Below, one piece after another: positions 37,817 to 48,276 of a DNA stretch of 64,000 nucleotides. The stretch covers positions 3,110,578-3,174,577 of the forward strand of contig NZ_CP073013.1 of the NCBI RefSeq assembly GCF_020694005.1, read 5' to 3'. The DNA is from Marinomonas profundi. Its GTDB lineage: Bacteria; Pseudomonadota; Gammaproteobacteria; Pseudomonadales; Marinomonadaceae. Below the pieces are notes generated by a model. The model was given only the letters and a program-made list of their open reading frames with translations. It searched no databases and had not been told where the DNA came from. Both the position numbers and the translations under genes were made by a program. Position 1 is the stretch's first letter. Each line of letters starts with the position of its first letter.

Positions 37817-39166
37817 ATGTCGTTGATCGGGTCAGATCGGGTAAGAGCCGTTGTCGGCTTGGGTGCGACAGGCTTGTCTTGCGTGCGTTTTTTGGCGAGC
37901 AAGGGGATTGAGTTTTATGTGGTGGATTCTCGTGAGAACCCACCCGGTTTAGAGCAGGCGAAAGCGTTTTGCTCTGCAGAGCGAATTTTCACGGGCAGTT
38001 TGGATGTGCTTGAAACGCTGGGGGTGACGGAGTTATTTGTGAGTCCTGGTATTGCTCTGCGCACTCCTGTGTTAGCTCGTTTAGCGGAGCGTGGTGTCGC
38101 CATGCGCGGCGACATTGATTTATTTTGCGATTATGTTGATGCACCTTTTGTTGCCATTACCGGCTCCAATGCGAAAAGCACGGTCACAACCTTAGTGGCT
38201 TTGTTGCTTCAGGCTAGCGGGAAAAATGCCAAAGCGGGTGGTAATCTGGGTTTGCCGGCGTTGGATCTTCTTGCTCCTGATACCGATTTTTATGTGCTTG
38301 AGGTGTCTAGTTTTCAGCTTGAAACCACTCATGCACTGCAGGCCGACTTGGCTTGTCTGCTTAACGTTTCTGAAGACCATATGGATCGCTACCAAGATTT
38401 ATATGAGTATCAACGAGTCAAACAAAAAGTCTATCGAGGCTGTAAAGCGGCGGTCTGTAATAAGCAAGATATTTTAACGGCGCCTTTGTTGTCTGAAGGT
38501 GTTCCAGTTCGAGCTTTTACCACTAAGAGTCCCGATCTAAAAGAATATGGCATGCTTAAAGAGGGCGATGGCGCTTGGTTGTGTCATGGCGTGAAACGGC
38601 TTTATCACACGTCTCAAATAGCCTTAAAAGGCTCGCACAATCACGCCAATGTGTTGGCCGCTTTGGCGATGCTTGAGTTGCTTGGTGTGGAGGTGATGTC
38701 TGATGCCGTTGGAGAGGTATTGAAAACTTTTGGTGGTTTGCCTCATCGCTGTGAAACGGTTCGAACGCATCATGGTGTGACTTATATTAATGATTCAAAG
38801 GGAACTAATGTGGGTGCCACGTTGGCTGCGCTTCAGGGGCTTGGCTCGGTTGCCAATAAAAACATCCTGCTGATTGCTGGCGGTGAAGGAAAAGGCGCTG
38901 ATTTTCAAGCGCTTGCTAAGCCCGTTAAGGATTTTGTGCGCCTTGTTTATTTATTTGGTAAGGATGCAGATCGCATTGCTGAGATTTTGCCGTCAGACAC
39001 GGAAGTAAAGCGTTTTGAAACCTTGGATCAGATCGTGTTGAGCGTTGCTCAGGACAGTAGAGAAGGTGAAACGGTATTGTTTTCGCCGGCTTGTGCCAGT
39101 TTAGATATGTATAAAAACTACGAAGTTCGCGGTGAGCATTTTGCTCGCTTGGTTGCTGGATTATGA
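37817..39166 (+). CDS. murD: UDP-MurNAc-L-alanine:D-glutamate ligase
   Basis: A 449-residue Mur ligase adding D-Glu as the second peptide residue. The ATP loop reads ITGSNAKSTVTTL rather than the usual GTNGKST, a variant I recall from Pseudomonas MurD. The N-terminal Rossmann part (VVGLGATGLSCVRFL), LEVSSFQLE and INDSKGTNVGAT support the call. It overlaps ftsW by four bases. Confidence 0.96.
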   Translation: MSLIGSDRVRAVVGLGATGLSCVRFLASKGIEFYVVDSRENPPGLEQAKAFCSAERIFTGSLDVLETLGVTELFVSPGIALRTPVLARLAERGVAMRGDIDLFCDYVDAPFVAITGSNAKSTVTTLVALLLQASGKNAKAGGNLGLPALDLLAPDTDFYVLEVSSFQLETTHALQADLACLLNVSEDHMDRYQDLYEYQRVKQKVYRGCKAAVCNKQDILTAPLLSEGVPVRAFTTKSPDLKEYGMLKEGDGAWLCHGVKRLYHTSQIALKGSHNHANVLAALAMLELLGVEVMSDAVGEVLKTFGGLPHRCETVRTHHGVTYINDSKGTNVGATLAALQGLGSVANKNILLIAGGEGKGADFQALAKPVKDFVRLVYLFGKDADRIAEILPSDTEVKRFETLDQIVLSVAQDSREGETVLFSPACASLDMYKNYEVRGEHFARLVAGL

Positions 39167-40338
39167 CATGGCTAAAAATATTTGACCGCGTGTCTCTGCG
39201 TGAGTTTGCTCAGGTTGACGTGATTTTTCTTGCTGCTGTGGTTTCTATTTTGGCGTTGGGTATGGTGATGGTGTCGAGCGCATCCATTTCTATATCGGAA
39301 GGCATTCATGGCCACCCTTATTTTTTTATGAGGCGGCAAGCTTTGTATCTCGCGTTAGGGTTGATCTCTGGTTGGTTTTTGCTGTCTTTGCCAACCAGTC
39401 AGTTGCAGCAATGGGGCATCATCATGATGGGGTTGTCATTGATTTTGCTTATTCTTGTGCTGGTGCCCGGTATTGGGAAAAGCGTTAACGGCAGCCGTCG
39501 CTGGATCAATTTAGTGGTGTTTAACCTGCAGGCTTCAGAAGTAGCAAAAGTCTGTATGGTGGTGTATGTCTCTGGCTATTTAGTGCGCAGGGCGGATCGG
39601 GTCAGAGAGAGCTGGGTGGGTTTCGTTTTGCCACTTTGCTTATGCAGTATCTTTTTGTTGTTTTTGCTTTTCGAACCGGATTTCGGTGCCTCTGTTGTGT
39701 TGCTGGGTACTGTGATGGTGTTGCTTTTTTTGGGTGGCGCACCCTTGTATCAGTTTCTATTGCTAATGATTGCTGCGGTTTCTATGTTAGGGGTCGTGGC
39801 GATTTCGGAGAGTTATCGATTAAAACGCCTTATGAACTTTATTGACCCTTGGGCAGATCCTTTTAATGAGGGTTATCAGCTTAGTCAGGCTTTAATTGCG
39901 TATGGGCGAGGTGAGTGGTTTGGCTTGGGATTGGGAAATAGTGTACAAAAATTATCCTATTTACCTGAGGCGCACACGGATTTTGTGTTTTCTATTTGGG
40001 TCGAAGAAACCGGTATGTTCGGTGGTTTGCTGTTGATTTGTCTGTTTGCCTTAATGGTAGGGAGAGCCTTTAAAATAGGCCATAAAGCTATGGCGCTTGC
40101 TCGCCCATTCGCGGCTTACATGTGTTTTGGTTTTGCCATCTTAATTTTGGCTCAAGTGATTATCAATATAGGCGTTAATACCGGCTTTTTGCCGACCAAG
40201 GGGCTGACGCTGCCCTTGATTAGCTATGGCGGCAGTAGCCTGATTATTACCTTGGCTAGTCTGTTTGTGATTGCCCGTGTTGATATTGAAAATCGTCGTG
40301 CTGAAAACCATGTTGGCGTGAAAGAGGGTGGCAAATGA
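39163..40338 (+). CDS. ftsW: Septal peptidoglycan glycosyltransferase FtsW
   Basis: A 391-residue SEDS-family membrane protein with ten membrane segments that polymerises lipid II at the septum with FtsI. KSVNGSRRWINLVVFNLQASE, the AYGRGEWFGLGLGNS loop, LPEAHTDFVFSIWVEE and the late LISYGGSSLI are SEDS marks. It overlaps murD and murG by four bases each. Confidence 0.97.
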   Translation: MTWLKIFDRVSLREFAQVDVIFLAAVVSILALGMVMVSSASISISEGIHGHPYFFMRRQALYLALGLISGWFLLSLPTSQLQQWGIIMMGLSLILLILVLVPGIGKSVNGSRRWINLVVFNLQASEVAKVCMVVYVSGYLVRRADRVRESWVGFVLPLCLCSIFLLFLLFEPDFGASVVLLGTVMVLLFLGGAPLYQFLLLMIAAVSMLGVVAISESYRLKRLMNFIDPWADPFNEGYQLSQALIAYGRGEWFGLGLGNSVQKLSYLPEAHTDFVFSIWVEETGMFGGLLLICLFALMVGRAFKIGHKAMALARPFAAYMCFGFAILILAQVIINIGVNTGFLPTKGLTLPLISYGGSSLIITLASLFVIARVDIENRRAENHVGVKEGGK

Positions 40339-41408
40339 ACGAGCCTAAAACGGTTGTTATCATGGCAGGCGGAACGGGTGGGCATATTTATCCTGCCTTG
40401 GCTTGTGCCCAGAGCTTTAAGGATAAGGGGCTGGATGTGCAGTGGCTTGGTTCTCGAGGTGGGATGGAGGAAACGCTTGTCCCTAAGCACGACATTGCGT
40501 TGCATTCTTTGTCTATTAAAGGAGTGAGAGGTAAAGGCGTGCTTGGCTTGTTGGCGGCACCCTTTAGAATTTTGCACGCGGTTGGTCAGGCGCTTGCTGT
40601 GCTGCAAAAAGTGAAGCCCAGTGTTGTTTTAGGCATGGGCGGTTTTGTGGCCGGTCCGGGTGGCGTGGCGGCTCGGTTGTTGGGTATTCCTTTGGTGATA
40701 CACGAACAAAATGCGATTGCAGGAACGACCAATAAATTGCTTTCCAAATTCGCCAGTATTAGGCTGCAGGCTTTTGATGGCGCCTTGGTTAGTGGGGTGA
40801 GTGTTGGCAATCCCATCCGCAGTGATATTCTTCAGCAACGAGTGCGTGAATCAAGAAATAGTGCGGCGCGGCCGTTGCGTTTATTGGTTGTGGGTGGAAG
40901 TCTTGGTGCGCAAGCGATCAATAACCTTGTTCCTCAAGTTTTGCTCAACTGGCCTTTTACACAACGTTTGGATGTTTGGCATCAAACGGGCATAAGAAAC
41001 TTTGATGCGGTGTCCGAGTTATATAAGTCCGCTGGGGTTGACGCTCGGGTTGAGGCTTATCTGGATAATATGGATCAGGCTTATTATTGGGCTGATGTTG
41101 TTTTGTGTCGTGCTGGAGCCATGACGGTAAGTGAACTGGCGGTTGCTGGCTTGCCTTCTATTTTAGTGCCTTATCCTCACGCCATTGATGACCATCAAAC
41201 GGCGAATGCCCGTTATTTAGAAAAATCTGGGGCGGCTTATGTGTTGCCTCAATCGCAGTTAAGTTGCGACAAAATTATTGCTTTGCTTGCTGATTTAATG
41301 AAAGACGAAGCGGCATTATTAAAAATGGGAGAGCAGGCCAAATTGGTCGCTCACCCAAATGCGACACAAGACGTTGTCGCACACTGTTTAAGGTTAATGA
41401 AATCATGA
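40335..41408 (+). CDS. murG: Lipid II synthase MurG
   Basis: A 357-residue GT-B glycosyltransferase that adds GlcNAc to lipid I on the inner face of the membrane. [12 protein letters not shown] is the N-terminal glycine loop, [14 protein letters not shown] and HEQNAIAG follow, and [12 protein letters not shown] with [12 protein letters not shown] form the donor site. It overlaps ftsW and murC by four bases. Confidence 0.98.
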   Translation: MNEPKTVVIMAGGTGGHIYPALACAQSFKDKGLDVQWLGSRGGMEETLVPKHDIALHSLSIKGVRGKGVLGLLAAPFRILHAVGQALAVLQKVKPSVVLGMGGFVAGPGGVAARLLGIPLVIHEQNAIAGTTNKLLSKFASIRLQAFDGALVSGVSVGNPIRSDILQQRVRESRNSAARPLRLLVVGGSLGAQAINNLVPQVLLNWPFTQRLDVWHQTGIRNFDAVSELYKSAGVDARVEAYLDNMDQAYYWADVVLCRAGAMTVSELAVAGLPSILVPYPHAIDDHQTANARYLEKSGAAYVLPQSQLSCDKIIALLADLMKDEAALLKMGEQAKLVAHPNATQDVVAHCLRLMKS

Positions 41409-42826
41409 TTGATAATAAAGCTCAGTACGATATTCCGACCATGCGTCGCATCCAAAATATTCATTTTATTGGTATTGGCGGTGTCGGCATGTGCGGTATT
41501 GCTGAAGTGTTGCACAACCAAGGTTATCAGGTGTCTGGTTCAGATCTTAAGTCGTCATCGACGACAGAGCGCTTAGAAGAATTGGGTATTAAAATCTATC
41601 TTGGGCATTTAGAAGAAAACGTTTATGACGCTCATGTGATTGTGGTGTCTACCGCGATAAACGAACAAAACCCAGAAATTATTTGGGGTAAAGAGAATCG
41701 CATTCCGATTGTTCGACGAGCAGAAATGTTGGCGGAGTTGATGCGTTACCGACATGGTATTGCGGTTGCTGGTACTCATGGCAAAACGACAACGACCAGC
41801 TTGATGGCGTCTATATTGGCGGCGACAGGTGAAGCGCCAACGTTTGTCATTGGTGGACGTTTAACCAGCGCAGGTGCCAATGCGCAGCTGGGCAGCAGCG
41901 CTTATTTGGTTGCTGAGGCGGATGAAAGTGATGCGTCTTTTTTACATCTGCAACCACAGACTGTGATTGTCACCAATATTGATGCGGATCATATGGATAC
42001 TTATGATGGCGATTTTGAGAAGGTAAAACATACTTTTGTGGAGTTTGTGCACAACTTGCCTTTTTACGGTTTGGCGGTGATGTGTGTTGATGATGAAAAC
42101 GTTCGAGAAATTTTGCCCTTGTTGAGTCGCCCTATTTTGACTTATGGCATAGATCAAGAAGCGGATTTTTACGCGACAGAGATAGTGCAAACGGGTCGTT
42201 ATTGTGAGTTTTTAGCGCACCGTCCAGAAGGCGAACCATTGAAAATTCGTTTGCCGATGCCGGGCCGTCATAATGTGCTTAATGCGCTTGCAACTATCGC
42301 GGTGGCAACCGATTTAGGGGTTGATGCGACGGCTATTCAAGCGGGTTTAATGGGGTTTGAAGGCGTGGGGCGTCGTTTCCAAGAGCAAAAGCCTTTGGTA
42401 CTTCCTAATGGCTCGAACGTCATGTTTGTTGATGACTATGGGCATCACCCCAGTGAAGTTCTGGCTACCGTTAAAGCCATTCGTGCTGGTTGGCCTGAGA
42501 AGCGATTGGTGATGGTTTATCAGCCACATCGCTATACTCGAACTCGTGACCTTTATGAAGATTTTGTGCGGGTTTTGTCTCAAGTCGATGTGTTGTTGTT
42601 GTTGGATGTCTACTCAGCAGGCGAGACACCAATTAATGGCGCAGATAGTCGCTCTTTGTGTGGCAGTATTCGTCAGCGCGGTAATGTGGATCCTATTCAT
42701 GTTGGTAGTGAGGCGGACTTGCGCTCTATTTTGAGCAATGTTTTACGCGAAGGGGATTTGTTTATTACGCAAGGGGCGGGGGATATTGCTGCCGTGTCTA
42801 AAAATTTATCGTTGAGCGGGATTTGA
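41405..42826 (+). CDS. murC: UDP-MurNAc:L-alanine ligase
   Basis: A 473-residue Mur ligase, the first of the series, joining L-Ala to UDP-MurNAc. [17 protein letters not shown], the ATP loop [22 protein letters not shown] and [10 protein letters not shown] are typical. The ddl start follows one base after its stop. Confidence 0.98.
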   Translation: MIDNKAQYDIPTMRRIQNIHFIGIGGVGMCGIAEVLHNQGYQVSGSDLKSSSTTERLEELGIKIYLGHLEENVYDAHVIVVSTAINEQNPEIIWGKENRIPIVRRAEMLAELMRYRHGIAVAGTHGKTTTTSLMASILAATGEAPTFVIGGRLTSAGANAQLGSSAYLVAEADESDASFLHLQPQTVIVTNIDADHMDTYDGDFEKVKHTFVEFVHNLPFYGLAVMCVDDENVREILPLLSRPILTYGIDQEADFYATEIVQTGRYCEFLAHRPEGEPLKIRLPMPGRHNVLNALATIAVATDLGVDATAIQAGLMGFEGVGRRFQEQKPLVLPNGSNVMFVDDYGHHPSEVLATVKAIRAGWPEKRLVMVYQPHRYTRTRDLYEDFVRVLSQVDVLLLLDVYSAGETPINGADSRSLCGSIRQRGNVDPIHVGSEADLRSILSNVLREGDLFITQGAGDIAAVSKNLSLSGI

Positions 42827-42827
42827 T

Positions 42828-43781
42828 ATGACCAATACATTAAAAGAGTCTGTCATCGCGGTGATTTATGGTGGCCGCTCCGCAGAGCGTGAGGTGTCAT
42901 TACAGAGTGGTCCTTTGGTGGCGCAGGGGCTTCGCTCTAAAGGCTATCAGGTTGTTGAGCTTGATCTTTATGGCCCTGAGGCGAAGTTGGATCCTATTGT
43001 TCAGCTGCAATCTATAGCCTTTGATTTTGCTTTTATTGCTCTGCATGGCGGTGAAGGTGAAGACGGCCGAGTTCAGGCTTTGTTGGAGATGTTTAATAAG
43101 CCTTACACTGGCAGTTCACCTTTAGCGTGTGGTTTGGCAATGGATAAGGTGCTAACCAAACGCTTTTGGCATGGTATTGGAATTCCAACGCCAGCGTATT
43201 TGTCGTTTGTTGGTCAGGCTGATGCCGATATTATTGAAGATAAAATGTTGTACCCGATGATTGTAAAGCCGTCGAGAGAAGGGTCGACGATTGGCATTAA
43301 TAAGGCGGCTAACCGGGCCGAACTTGATGAAGCGCTTGCACAAGCCCTTGAATATGACTCTGATATTTTGGTTGAAGCGTTTGTTAATGGTCCGGAATTT
43401 ACGGTGACTATTATCGATGATGTGGCTTTTCCTGCGATTGGTCTAAAGCCAGCGCCAGAGCATAAATTGTATGACTATGAGGCAAAGTATATAGCGGATG
43501 ATACTCAATATTTGCTGCCGTGCGGCCTGAATGAAGACGATGAAAATGAGCTGCAGATGTTGGCGTTGGATGCGTATCGGTCATTAGGTTGTTCTGGTTG
43601 GGGGCGTGTCGATATTATGCGCGATCAAGAAGGTGTTTTTTGGGTGTTAGAGGTGAATACGGCGCCGGGGATGACATCGCACAGTTTGGTGCCTATGGCG
43701 GCCAAGTATGTTGGGATTGATTATGCCTCGCTGGTTGAGAATATTGCGCAAAATGCTTGGAAAAAAGTTGGGCGTGATTGA
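42828..43781 (+). CDS. ddl: D-alanine-D-alanine ligase
   Basis: A 317-residue ATP-grasp enzyme making the D-Ala-D-Ala dipeptide used by MurF. IYGGRSAEREVSL, LHGGEGEDGRVQALLE, KPSREGSTIGI and EVNTAPGMTSHSL are conserved substrate and ATP contacts. It lies between murC and ftsQ as in other gammaproteobacteria, so it is the DdlB-type copy. Confidence 0.97.
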   Translation: MTNTLKESVIAVIYGGRSAEREVSLQSGPLVAQGLRSKGYQVVELDLYGPEAKLDPIVQLQSIAFDFAFIALHGGEGEDGRVQALLEMFNKPYTGSSPLACGLAMDKVLTKRFWHGIGIPTPAYLSFVGQADADIIEDKMLYPMIVKPSREGSTIGINKAANRAELDEALAQALEYDSDILVEAFVNGPEFTVTIIDDVAFPAIGLKPAPEHKLYDYEAKYIADDTQYLLPCGLNEDDENELQMLALDAYRSLGCSGWGRVDIMRDQEGVFWVLEVNTAPGMTSHSLVPMAAKYVGIDYASLVENIAQNAWKKVGRD

Positions 43782-43784
43782 TTT

Positions 43785-44465
43785 ATGAGAATAGCGGCGC
43801 TAATAGGGGCAATTTTATTGATACTGGTTGCCGCTTTTCAGGGGAATGATTCTCCCGATACTTGGTTTGCTATTGAGAAAATTACAATTAAAGGTGATTT
43901 GAAATACGTGACCCAGGATGAGTTGCAGTCTGACTTCTCGTCGCTACTCGGGCGCAGTCTTTTGAGTGTGCCTTTGCCGGAGGCTTTGGAGATTGTTTTG
44001 TCATCGGAATGGGTGATAAGTGCAGAGATTCGTAAAGTTTGGCCAAACACTTTGCAGATACTTGTTTCTGAACACACACCTCTCGCATACTGGGGGGATG
44101 GGCAATTAATTTCCACCTCGTCAGAGGTGATTGCCCCCAAAAATGTCCCTGATTTGCCGCTTACGCATTTGTATGGTCCTGAAGACTCAAGTGGCGTAGT
44201 GCTTGAGCAGTTTGGTTTGATGAGTCAGGTGCTTGCTTCAACCTCTTTACGGGTCGCTTCTTTGACTCTTGAGCCAAGAGGAGCCTGGAGCGTGGTTTTT
44301 GCCAATGGAATCATGGTAAAGCTGGGAAGAGAGGATGTCTTAGAGAGGTTGCAGCGGTTTATAGCGGTGTATAAAAGCGATTTATCGGGTAGAATAGATC
44401 AAATTGTATCAATAGATGCTCGTTACCCTCATGGGGTGGCGGTGGGTTGGAAACAAAATAAATGA
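43785..44465 (+). CDS. ftsQ: Cell division protein FtsQ (short N terminus)
   Basis: A 226-residue bitopic division protein, the scaffold of FtsQLB. The membrane segment begins at residue 3 (IAALIGAILLILVAAF), so only Met-Arg is cytoplasmic, whereas E. coli FtsQ has over 20 residues there and is 276 long. A POTRA domain (about 30-100, IEKITIKGDLKYVTQDEL to LQILVSEHTPLAYWGDG) and the beta domain follow. The ddl stop is in the same frame two codons upstream, so no longer start is possible. Confidence 0.93.
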   Translation: MRIAALIGAILLILVAAFQGNDSPDTWFAIEKITIKGDLKYVTQDELQSDFSSLLGRSLLSVPLPEALEIVLSSEWVISAEIRKVWPNTLQILVSEHTPLAYWGDGQLISTSSEVIAPKNVPDLPLTHLYGPEDSSGVVLEQFGLMSQVLASTSLRVASLTLEPRGAWSVVFANGIMVKLGREDVLERLQRFIAVYKSDLSGRIDQIVSIDARYPHGVAVGWKQNK

Positions 44466-44476
44466 TATTGGCCTAA

Positions 44477-44520
44477 TTGTTGCTTTTTTAATCAGCATCT
44501 AGTTGTTGCTTTTTAATCAG
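44477..44520. repeat. Direct repeat in the ftsQ-ftsA gap
   Basis: TTGTTGCTTTTTTAATCAG (44477-44495) is repeated as TTGTTGCTTTTTAATCAG (44503-44520), one T shorter, with a 7-base spacer. It fills most of the 101-base gap between ftsQ and ftsA, the widest before ftsZ in this cluster. Confidence 0.8.
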
Positions 44521-44566
44521 TAAATGGTAGGTCGTCATAACACGTACGTAATGCCGGGAAGGTGAA

Positions 44567-45838
44567 ATGATAGTCGGTTTGGATGTAGGCACATCGAAAG
44601 TTATCTGTTTGGTCGGAGAAGTTCTGGCCGATGGTAGTTTGGAAATTGTCGGTATTGGCTCTCATAGTTCAAAGGGCATGAAGCGTGGTGTCGTTATCAA
44701 TATTGAGTCTACGGTGCAGTCTATTCAGCGAGCGGTTGAAGAAGCTGAACTGATGGCGGGTTGTAATATACATTCAGTGTATGTGAGCGTTGCTGGTAGT
44801 CATATACGCAGTCTAAATTCCCATGGCATTGTTGCTGTAAAAGATGGCGAAGTGCAGAAAGAAGACATAGATCGCGTGATTGATGCGGCACAAGCTGTGC
44901 CTATTTCTTCCGATCAGCGAGTGCTGCACATATTGCCTCAGGAATACCATATTGACTCTCAAGAAGGGATAAAAGATCCGCTGGGGATGTCTGGGGTTCG
45001 TCTTGAGGCTAATGTGCATTTGATTACTGGCGCTGTGAATGCGGTAATGAACGTCGAGAAGTGTATTAAACGCTGCGGTTTGGGCGTTGATGGCGTTATC
45101 TTGTCGCAACTCGCATCAAGTGAATCTTCACTGAGTGAGGATGAAAAAGATTTAGGTGTGTGTTTGATCGATATTGGCGCGGGAACGTCTGATATCGCCG
45201 TATGGCTAGATGGCGCACTGCATCATACTGCTGTGGTGCCTGTGGCGGGAGATCAAGTCACCAATGATATTTCAATGGCATTGCGTACGCCGACGCAACA
45301 CGCAGAAGAAATTAAAGTAAAATATGCCTGTGCTATGTCTTCTATGGCATCGGCTGAGCAAGTTTTACAAGTGCCTAGTGTTGGTGATCGTCAACCGAGA
45401 TCCATTACTCGTCATGCGTTGACGGAGGTTGTTGAGGCCCGATATGAAGAAATTTACAAATTAATTTTGGATGAATTAAGGCGTAGTGGTTACGCGGAGC
45501 GGATCCCTGCAGGCATTGTAATTACTGGGGGGACCTCGCTTATGGAAGGGGCGGCTGAGTTGGCAGAAAAGGTATTTCAGATGCCGGTTCGATTATCTTT
45601 TCCAGATAGTACTAAAGGAATGTCTGACATTGTCGATAACCCTATATATTCAACGAGTGTTGGATTATTGGCTTATGGGGGGAAAGAGGCGGAAGTCCCT
45701 GAAACCTCAAAACGGATAATGTCTAAGGCGCAAACTAAACGAGAAGCATCGGTTTTAGCAGCTAAAGAAACTGGGTCATCTTTCAGTACAGCGAAGGCGT
45801 GGCAGAAATTTAAACACTGGTTTCAAAATTATATTTAG
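44567..45838 (+). CDS. ftsA: Cell division protein FtsA
   Basis: A 423-residue actin-like ATPase that tethers FtsZ to the membrane. The actin-fold motifs are GLDVGTSKV, the inserted 1C domain region, LIDIGAGTSDIAVW and ITGGTSLMEGAAELA. The last residues (AWQKFKHWFQNYI) form the amphipathic membrane helix. The ATG at 44567 follows GGAAGG by four bases; a stop codon six codons upstream rules out a longer form, so it lacks the few extra N-terminal residues of many homologues. Confidence 0.97.
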   Translation: MIVGLDVGTSKVICLVGEVLADGSLEIVGIGSHSSKGMKRGVVINIESTVQSIQRAVEEAELMAGCNIHSVYVSVAGSHIRSLNSHGIVAVKDGEVQKEDIDRVIDAAQAVPISSDQRVLHILPQEYHIDSQEGIKDPLGMSGVRLEANVHLITGAVNAVMNVEKCIKRCGLGVDGVILSQLASSESSLSEDEKDLGVCLIDIGAGTSDIAVWLDGALHHTAVVPVAGDQVTNDISMALRTPTQHAEEIKVKYACAMSSMASAEQVLQVPSVGDRQPRSITRHALTEVVEARYEEIYKLILDELRRSGYAERIPAGIVITGGTSLMEGAAELAEKVFQMPVRLSFPDSTKGMSDIVDNPIYSTSVGLLAYGGKEAEVPETSKRIMSKAQTKREASVLAAKETGSSFSTAKAWQKFKHWFQNYI

Positions 45839-45880
45839 TCGTTGAAATTGATTGTGAATTTATTGAGGAGCAATAAGCCC

Positions 45881-47110
45881 ATGAATGTCTTTGATTTAGC
45901 CGAAGATAATTTATCCGATAACGCTGTTATTAAAGTGATTGGCGTTGGTGGCGGTGGCGGTAACGCTGTACGTCATATGCTTGAAAATCGATTGGAGGGT
46001 GTTGAGTTTATTTGCGCTAACACTGACTCTAAAGCATTAATAGGGTTCGAGACGGGTATTTCTTTACAGCTCGGTTCCACTATTACGAAAGGGCTGGGTG
46101 CGGGAGCAAACCCTGAAGTAGGTCGAGACTCAGCTCTAGAAGACCAAGAAAAAATCACTCAGTTACTAACGGGTGCGGATATGGTCTTTATTACGGCTGG
46201 CATGGGCGGCGGCACCGGAACGGGCGCTGCACCTGTGATTGCCAAAGTGGCTCGTGAGTTAGGTATCTTGACGGTAGCGGTAGTGACTAAGCCTTTCCCA
46301 TTTGAGGGACGACGTCGTGCTAAAGTGGCGGAAGAAGGTGTTAAAGAACTGCGTGAAAATGTCGATTCCTTAATTACGGTACCTAATGAGCGCCTTTTGC
46401 CGGTATTGGGCAAAAATATTTCACTGCTGAAGGCGTTTGGTGAAGCAAACAATGTTTTGTTTAACGCGGTTCAGGGTATTACCGATTTGATTATGCGTCC
46501 TGGTTTAATCAACGTCGACTTTGCAGATGTAAGAACCGTTATGTCTGAAATGGGTATGGCGATGATGGGAACGGGTTCTGCATCTGGTGATGATAGAGCG
46601 AGAGTGGCTGCAGAAGCGGCGATACATAATCCATTATTAGAAGATATTAACCTTAGAGGCGCACGAGGCGTGCTGGTAAACATCACGGCAAACGAAGAAG
46701 TGGGTTTGTCCGAATTTACTGAGGTTGGTAGCATTATTGAAGAATACGCATCGGAAGATGCTACTGTCGTGATTGGTTGTGCAATTGATCCCAGTGTTGG
46801 TGATGAAATGCGAGTCACGGTGGTTGCGACTGGTTTAGAGGGTCGATCTGCAGCGGAAATGAAGTCTGCTGTTGGTGAGTCTGTTGTTTCTCAATCAGTT
46901 GCGGCAAAGGTTGATTTGGCTGAAAGTAGTGAGCCCTTGGCAATAGTCGCCCAACAGCCTGTATCAAAGCCTTCTCCAGAAGTGAAGGTGGAAACGGTAG
47001 AAAAAAGCTTGGATGAAAAAGTTGAGACCACTGGGTCGGCTTCAATGTCAGGCGGAGATAAGCTATCGTATTTGGACATTCCTGCATTTTTACGTCGACA
47101 AGCGGATTAG
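45881..47110 (+). CDS. ftsZ: Cell division protein FtsZ
   Basis: A 409-residue tubulin-like GTPase that forms the division ring. GVGGGGGNAVRHM opens the nucleotide domain, the tubulin signature GGGTGTG lies near residues 108-114, and the T7 loop NVDFADVRTVM is present. A variable linker of about 70 residues leads to the conserved end LDIPAFLRRQ, which binds FtsA. The ATG at 45881 is chosen for the family start and GAGGAG upstream; an in-frame TTG at 45842 lies too close to the ftsA stop. Confidence 0.98.
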   Translation: MNVFDLAEDNLSDNAVIKVIGVGGGGGNAVRHMLENRLEGVEFICANTDSKALIGFETGISLQLGSTITKGLGAGANPEVGRDSALEDQEKITQLLTGADMVFITAGMGGGTGTGAAPVIAKVARELGILTVAVVTKPFPFEGRRRAKVAEEGVKELRENVDSLITVPNERLLPVLGKNISLLKAFGEANNVLFNAVQGITDLIMRPGLINVDFADVRTVMSEMGMAMMGTGSASGDDRARVAAEAAIHNPLLEDINLRGARGVLVNITANEEVGLSEFTEVGSIIEEYASEDATVVIGCAIDPSVGDEMRVTVVATGLEGRSAAEMKSAVGESVVSQSVAAKVDLAESSEPLAIVAQQPVSKPSPEVKVETVEKSLDEKVETTGSASMSGGDKLSYLDIPAFLRRQAD

Positions 47111-47215
47111 TTTAAGCAAAACGACGCAATATAAGAATGTTGGATTGTATAAAAAACGTCTTATTGGTATTATTTTGTAAAGAATAGTAACCAGTCATAA
47201 AATTGTAGGAATATA

Positions 47216-48133
47216 ATGGTACGCCAACACACACTAAAAAACATTATTCGAGCGACGGGAGTGGGTTTGCACTCCGGCGAGAAGGTGTATTTAACACTTA
47301 AGCCAGCGCCTGTGAATACAGGTATTGTATTTGTTCGTACAGACTTGGATCCAGTTGTAGAGATTCATGGTGATGCGCGAGCGGTTGGCTCAACAAATTT
47401 TGCAACGGCTTTATGTCAAGGTGATGTGAAGGTCAGTACCGTAGAGCATTTGTTGTCCGCAATGGCGGGTTTGGGTGTTGATAACGCTTATGTAGAAGTG
47501 AGTGCTAGTGAAATTCCGCTTATGGATGGAAGTGCTAGTCCTTTTGTTTTTCTTCTGCAGTCTGCCGGTTTAGAAGCCCAAAACGCGCCTAAAAAATTCA
47601 TTCGAGTGAAAAAACCGATTCGAGTAGATGAAGATGACAAGTTCGCTTCTCTTGAGCCTCACTCCGGTTTTCGTTTGTCCTTTACCATCGACTTTCAGCA
47701 TCCCGCTATCGGCGAAGATGTTCAAAGTACATCATTTGATTTCTCAACGACGACCTTTGTTAAAGAGATTAGTCGTGCAAGAACATTTGGTTTTATGAAG
47801 GATCTTGAATACTTTAAAAACAATAACCTTGCTCGTGGTGCGAACATGGAAAATGCCATCGTTCTCGATGACTACCGTGTTCTAAACGATGAAGGTTTAC
47901 GCTACCGTGATGAGTTAGTTCGTCATAAAGTGCTGGATGCCATTGGAGATTTATATCTTCTTGGTCATAGTCTGATTGGTGAGTATAAAGCTTATAAATC
48001 TGGGCATGCACTTAATAACAAATTGCTGTTGGCGCTGCTTGAGCATCAGGATGCTTGGGAATATGTTGTTTTCGAAGATGAAGCGCAAACGAATCCAATT
48101 TCTTACGTTGAGCCTGTTTTTGCGGGTGCTTAG
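47216..48133 (+). CDS. lpxC: UDP-3-O-acyl-GlcNAc deacetylase
   Basis: A 305-residue zinc enzyme making the committed step of lipid A synthesis. The zinc ligands are visible as His in [10 protein letters not shown] (about 78), His237 and Asp241 in [15 protein letters not shown]. The start [21 protein letters not shown] is typical. AGGA precedes the ATG. It ends the cluster, with a terminator at 48161. Confidence 0.98.
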   Translation: MVRQHTLKNIIRATGVGLHSGEKVYLTLKPAPVNTGIVFVRTDLDPVVEIHGDARAVGSTNFATALCQGDVKVSTVEHLLSAMAGLGVDNAYVEVSASEIPLMDGSASPFVFLLQSAGLEAQNAPKKFIRVKKPIRVDEDDKFASLEPHSGFRLSFTIDFQHPAIGEDVQSTSFDFSTTTFVKEISRARTFGFMKDLEYFKNNNLARGANMENAIVLDDYRVLNDEGLRYRDELVRHKVLDAIGDLYLLGHSLIGEYKAYKSGHALNNKLLLALLEHQDAWEYVVFEDEAQTNPISYVEPVFAGA

Positions 48134-48160
48134 TAGGTGATCGGTTTCTGATCGAATTGT

Positions 48161-48190
48161 AAAAAACCAGGCCATGTGCCTGGTTTTTTT
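48161..48190 (+). terminator. Rho-independent terminator after lpxC
   Basis: AAAAAACCAGGC pairs with GCCTGGTTTTTT around CATGT, 27 bases after lpxC. It marks the end of the division cluster and separates it from secA. Confidence 0.92.
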
Positions 48191-48276
48191 GTATTTAGGT
48201 CCTTGATATTTCATGTTTTGTCACACATTACCATGATAGACTGTCTTTATTACTAATTGGCTACGATGAGTTCAAG

